64,000 nucleotides of DNA from Ustilaginoidea virens (lineage: Eukaryota > Ascomycota > Sordariomycetes > Hypocreales > Clavicipitaceae). Under the pieces are notes generated by a model, which ran no database searches, had not been told where the DNA came from, and saw only the letters and a list, made by a program, of their open reading frames with translations. The stretch is taken from NCBI RefSeq assembly GCF_000687475.1, contig NC_057317.1, positions 806,001-870,000 on the forward strand, written 5' to 3'. The position numbers and the translations under genes were made by a program. Below are positions 60,157 to 64,000 of the stretch, piece after piece; within the stretch, counting starts at the first letter, position 1, and the number at the start of each line of letters is the position of its first letter.

Positions 60157-61508
60157 CAACGGCAGCCTCTAGGCTAGGCTCGGGCGGTTCTAGGCTTCCC
60201 ACCTTTTCCAGGTTGGCGACATGACGTGAGAATTGGGACTTGAGCCAAGACAAGGCGGCAACGGCATCCATGGCGGCGGATCAGGGCGGTGGATCAGGGC
60301 GGTGGACCATGGCGGCGGCGTCCGCAGCAGCTTGTCGAATTGCACATTGCACTGGGCAATTAGGGCGGCTCAGGCAGCTCAGGCGAGCTTCGTTTTCGCG
60401 CGGGCCGCGCGAGCCGAGTCTTGTCCGTCACGAAAGCGTAGGGTTGTGGTTGTTAGCGTCTGGTCGTTTGTATTTTTAGCAAAGCGCCAACAGGTACCTA
60501 CGTACCTGAGGTAGGTACCTAATGTAGGCTTTGCCCCAGCCTATTGCCCGCTTGAAGCTCACGACTTGACGAGCTCGCAAGCTGCTGTCGACACCCGCGC
60601 CAACGACGACAGCGACGACAGCGACGCCAACGCACGGGGTTGTGTGCGCCAACGGCAGCCCCAGGTTAATCCGAACTTCCGTACAACCTGCCTGATCTCG
60701 TATTCGCAGAGGGGGTTGTCTGCCATCTGACAATGAGCCCCCCCGCCATCGTGCCAACGCAGGCAGCCAACCACGTCTATGCAAGGCTAGCCATCCATCC
60801 AGGAGGATGCAGCACAGCACGCCCTTGTTGTTACGCCTTTCGCTCTTCATCGGACATGATCGGTATTTCCGCACCAGCCAGGTCTTTCCATGGAATCATG
60901 GACGATGAATAGAAACGCCCTTTGGTGGCCCAGATAGACACACACAGCCGTCCACGGAAAGAAAAGTCGCCGGGCAAAGCCCTTCTTCTTCACCACCTTG
61001 AGACCCTCTGACGGCCCTTCCACCGGGTAGGGTAACATTTTTACGACCATGTGGCTCCGATTATGCACGGAGAATTCCCGCGACGTCTGACGGGTCCCTT
61101 CGACGCGTGCAGAGGGCCATGCCCCATGACGACCTGCGGGCACGGAGACGTGCGAATTGCAGTGGGATGGGCTGACAATGACTTTGTTGCTGTTTCTCGC
61201 CGTGCGCCGTGTCGAGCAGCTCGAGCTGCAGGGTTAGTGCCAGCTGATAACCAGGCGCCTGGGTCCGGGACTCCATGACTCACTCACTCACTCCATGCAC
61301 TGTGGAGCCAGAATGGGGTCTGGTAGCAGCAACGCAACATTTGTTGGAAATTTGGAAGCATGGAGTTGCCAACAGCTGGCGTGAACAGGCGATCCTGAAA
61401 CGAGCAACTAGAATCTGGGCTGTTCATTCTGACGGGCAGAAAGACTTGCCTGAGGCTACGGCCACGACATGTATCAATACTTGCTCCGTTGGCAGCACTA
61501 TATCGTAC

Positions 61509-61880
61509 TCATCTATCAGCCCTGGTGCTTCTGACTGACTGGCCTTTGCGGTGCAGCTGAAGGCAGCCGGGATTCCTCGCACGGTAAAGACGCTGCTACT
61601 GTGAAGAGGTTTCAATCGGACAAAAAAGACGGTTTCAGCCTTTAAATCATCGTACCTTCTCGCGCGGATCACGGACGCCAGCAAAGATTGGCTCGAGGGA
61701 GAAGAGGAAAAGCTCCGTCGTGGGCAGAGCCAGTGTTTGCCGCTCGTAGTCCATATGCGTGACGTGACCTCGACAGGCTGGCAGCTCCTGGATTAGCGAT
61801 TCCAAGACGAGCTGGGCGGTTGCGTGGTCGCTGTCCCGTCGACGCCGCTTTTGAGTGCACAAGCGTCTCTCTTTGGACAT
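61509..61880 (-). CDS. Tentative small gene, unknown function
   Basis: The first exon (61880-61656, 75 codons) starts at an ATG in good context (GACAATGTC) and reads MSKERRLCTQKRRRRDSDHA, then TAQLVLESLIQELPACRGHV and ALPTTELFLFSLEPIFAGVR. The mix of a basic head, an amphipathic helix and a hydrophobic segment looks protein-like rather than random. A GTACGA donor follows the EK codons. A 60-nt intron ending CAGTAG would join a 28-codon second exon with stop at 61509, giving 103 aa; other acceptors are possible. It is divergent from the NF-X1-type gene with 464 bp between starts. I do not recognise a family, and the second exon is weakly supported. Confidence 0.35.
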
Positions 61881-62344
61881 TGTCGCCGACGGCTACTTCG
61901 TCGCTAGAAAGCACAGAATGCAGCAACAATCATTCCATTCGTAGTTAGCTATGACTCGTTCTTGCGTTTCGGAAATGCCAGAGCGTGTATTGGCCACACC
62001 GGGAAACAGCCGGCGCTGACTAATGCTGCTACTGCTACCCCAATCTGGTTGGTGGGTGACTCATTGGCCACTCAGATCTATGTACGTCAAAAAGTTCAAC
62101 CTCGAAACTTCTCCTAGTGGCTAACATGTCAAATCGGAATAACGCAACTCGCGCCCGCTCTCTTTCTTCGCGGCATTTCTTTGTTCTTCACCTCAGTAAA
62201 CTAGAATCTGATCAGCCTGTTCTATTATACGTCCCACCGCTCACCGGGGCTGCGATTTCACGAATCAAAACTTCACGTGCTTGCTACCGCATTTGATATC
62301 AGCCAAGACTCTGGGCGAGTTCAACGTTCCTTCTCTCGCAAATC
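61881..62344. promoter_or_regulatory. Divergent intergenic region upstream of the NF-X1-type gene
   Basis: 464 bp between the tentative - strand gene and the NF-X1-type start. CT-rich sequence (CTCTCTTTCTTC at about 62157-62168) and the TTCTCTCGCAAATCATG start context are typical of a fungal leader. No individual factor site is assigned. Confidence 0.4.
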
Positions 62345-64000
62345 ATGCCCGAGGCCCAGGGTTCTGAATCCCAGGCCTCGTCTCAGCCTCGCAATCAGCA
62401 CCGTGGCCGCTACAGAGGCCGCACTGGCAGGAATAGACCTCAAGCAGAAGGTTCCAGCTCCCCTGATGGGTCTGCTCCCGGTCCTTCGCGGACCGAAGCT
62501 TCGCCTTTCCCAGCGAGCTCATCGACCGCGGAGGCAAAGGTCCAGAAATCGCCACGTTCAGATCACCAGGGTTCCCGTGCCCCTCGCAGAGGAGGGGGCG
62601 GAGGTCGAAGGACTTGTGGACAACGACAAACCCGCCCAGGTGGACATGACAGCCGTGCGCCGAAACCACCTGCTCGTAGAGCCTTCGGTGGACATTTGAC
62701 CAGCGGAGCCACCGATTCTGACGACGGTCCCTCTGCAGTCATCGCCGGGCTGAGCGCTGATGCTCCAGAGTTTATCCCTGGTCAGCCCGTAGTGGCCAGA
62801 AGGTATCGAGTTCCCCCCCCCTCCATTCCGGTTGTTGGGTCCTACAGCCTACGAGCATGGATTATTCTAATCTTTGGGTAGTAGTAAACCGCTTAAACCC
62901 AAGGCTCTCGTGCATCCCAAAATAAAACCTCCCAAATCTACCGCAGGAGACCTGGGAACCAGGATTCACCAAGACATTGGCAATCTCAACTACGAATGTG
63001 CAATCTGCACAGACGACGTGTCACGGTCCTCTCACGTCTGGTCTTGTGCACTGTGCTGGACTGTTGTGCACATAAAGTGTGCCGAAAGATGGTACGAGAA
63101 GCAGAAGAAGCAGCCGGACCTACAACCTCCCGAGTCTCAGCGAGAAGTCACATGGAGGTGCCCTGGATGCAACTCTCAGTTGTCGGACGAACCTGGATCC
63201 TACCATTGCTGGTGCGGAAAGGAGCTCAACCCGTGCCCAGCTCCATCCTCCCTACCACCCCATTCTTGTGGCCAAACATGCTCGAGGCCGCGACCGACAT
63301 GTCCCCACCCATGTCCGCTGCAGTGTCATGCTGGACCTTGTCCCCCTTGCGGTTTGGCAGGGCCAGCTCAATCCTGCTACTGCGGCAAGAACGAATCTCG
63401 CAAGCTTTGCAGAGAGACCGACTACGAGAATGGGTGGAGCTGTGATGAGATTTGCGGCGACTTGCTCCCATGCGGAGAGCATTCCTGTCCAAAAGCTTGC
63501 CACTCGGGATTCTGCGGGGATTGCGGCATGACTGTGCAAGCCAAGTGCTATTGCGGCCGAACGGTGAAGCAAATACCGTGTTCCGAACAGGAGGAGCCTC
63601 GGCCATCTTTCGACAAGGTCGTCAAGAGCTGGTTCGAGGGTGTGTTTACATGCAATCAGGTCTGCCAGCGCAGCTTTGACTGCGGCGTCCACAAATGCTC
63701 CAAGACTTGCCACCCCCAGGAAGAGCAGCCTGCGCACTGCCCGTTCTCGCCGGATTCCGTGACGCATTGTCCATGCGGCAAGACACCCCTGGAGAGCCTT
63801 GTTGACCAGCCACGAACTTCGTGCGAGGACTTCGTGCCTCATTGCCGAGAACCTTGCCATAAGAAGCTGCCGTGCGGTCATCTCTGCCCATCCAAATGCC
63901 ACACTGGAGACTGCGGATCTTGTTACGAGACGATCGATGTTCCTTGCGTTTGCGGGCGAACAAGCAGCAGGTCGCTCTGCCACCAAGGCCGCATCGAGCG
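62345..64000 (+). CDS. NF-X1-type zinc-finger protein (FAP1-like), 3' partial
   Basis: The first exon, 62345-62802, encodes a disordered Arg/Gly/Ser-rich head (MPEAQGSESQASSQPRNQHR) ending FIPGQPVVAR with a GTATCG donor. An intron of about 80 nt with a TTCTAAT branch ends at GTAGTAG; the second exon runs from 62885 (or 62882) past the window end without a stop. It opens with a RING/PHD-like C4HC3 module (CAICTDDV, CALC, HIKCAERWYE, CPGCN), then serial NF-X1 fingers (CGQTCSRPRPTCPHPCPLQC, CGEHSCPKACHSGFCGDC, CGVHKCSKTCH, CGHLCPSKCHTGDC). NF-X1 proteins are nuclear regulators; the RING-like part can act as an E3 ligase, and yeast Fap1 binds FKBP12. The remaining fingers and any R3H domain lie outside the window. 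Confidence 0.9.

Larger units (their letters stand above)
57658..61508. other. About 3.9 kb intergenic region
   Basis: Promoter side of the WSC oxidase. Contains a G-rich segment at about 58564-58590, A36 at 58844-58879, T49 at 60108-60156, TACGGAGTAC-type sites at 58741, 58951-58969, 59571-59591 and 59819, and a TAGGTACC cluster at about 60491-60522. A (GGCAGGCA)-type run lies near 59923-59941. No supportable gene. Confidence 0.5.

Overview
The window is nuclear DNA of a filamentous ascomycete, most likely a sordariomycete and possibly Hypocreales. The evidence is short spliceosomal introns of about 55-300 nt with GTRNGT donors and CTAAC/CTGAC branch sites, GC-rich coding sequence, kilobase-scale intergenic spaces with CT-rich leaders, and lineage-typical families (fibroin-3-like protein, RCR protein, PRO1-like C6 factor, WSC-bearing copper radical oxidase). 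No rRNA, tRNA, CRISPR array or recognisable transposon was seen. All gene models were rebuilt by eye from splice signals, reading-frame continuity and family conservation; nothing was run.

Layout. 1-2426 (+): 3' part of a fungal-specific low-complexity protein. 4201-7898 (+): F-box protein ending in a CaaX-like tetrapeptide. 8956-10377 (-): single-pass Cys-rich surface protein. 12649-14885 (-): Zn(II)2Cys6 factor of PRO1/ADV-1 type. 14886-25445: about 10.5 kb without a supportable gene, rich in simple repeats and short recurring motifs. 25446-28030 (+): SAM-PH protein. 29147-30166 (-): SOD-fold mitoribosomal protein, divergent from a STIMATE-family membrane protein at 31509-32824 (+). 33890-36204 (-): fibroin-3-like membrane protein. 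38114-38841 (-): RCR-domain protein. 41085-41822 (-): small unknown protein. 43269-47820 (-): pyruvate carboxylase in 12 exons, several of them microexons. 51894-52720 (-): mitochondrial pyruvate carrier MPC1. 53697-57657 (-): secreted five-WSC copper radical oxidase. 61509-61880 (-): tentative small gene. 62345 to beyond 64000 (+): NF-X1-type zinc-finger protein, cut by the window end.

Themes. Two pyruvate genes (carboxylase and mitochondrial carrier) lie on the same strand about 4 kb apart. Several products belong to the cell surface or membranes (Cys-rich sensor-like protein, fibroin-3-like, RCR, WSC oxidase, STIMATE). The most unusual feature is the carboxylase gene: internal exons of 5, 8 and 12 nt are needed to rebuild the conserved protein. 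I found no defence or biosynthetic cluster. The other unexplained signal is a set of short motifs, TACGGAGTAC-like and TAGGTACCTA-like, that recur through the intergenic DNA and are absent from the exons I read.
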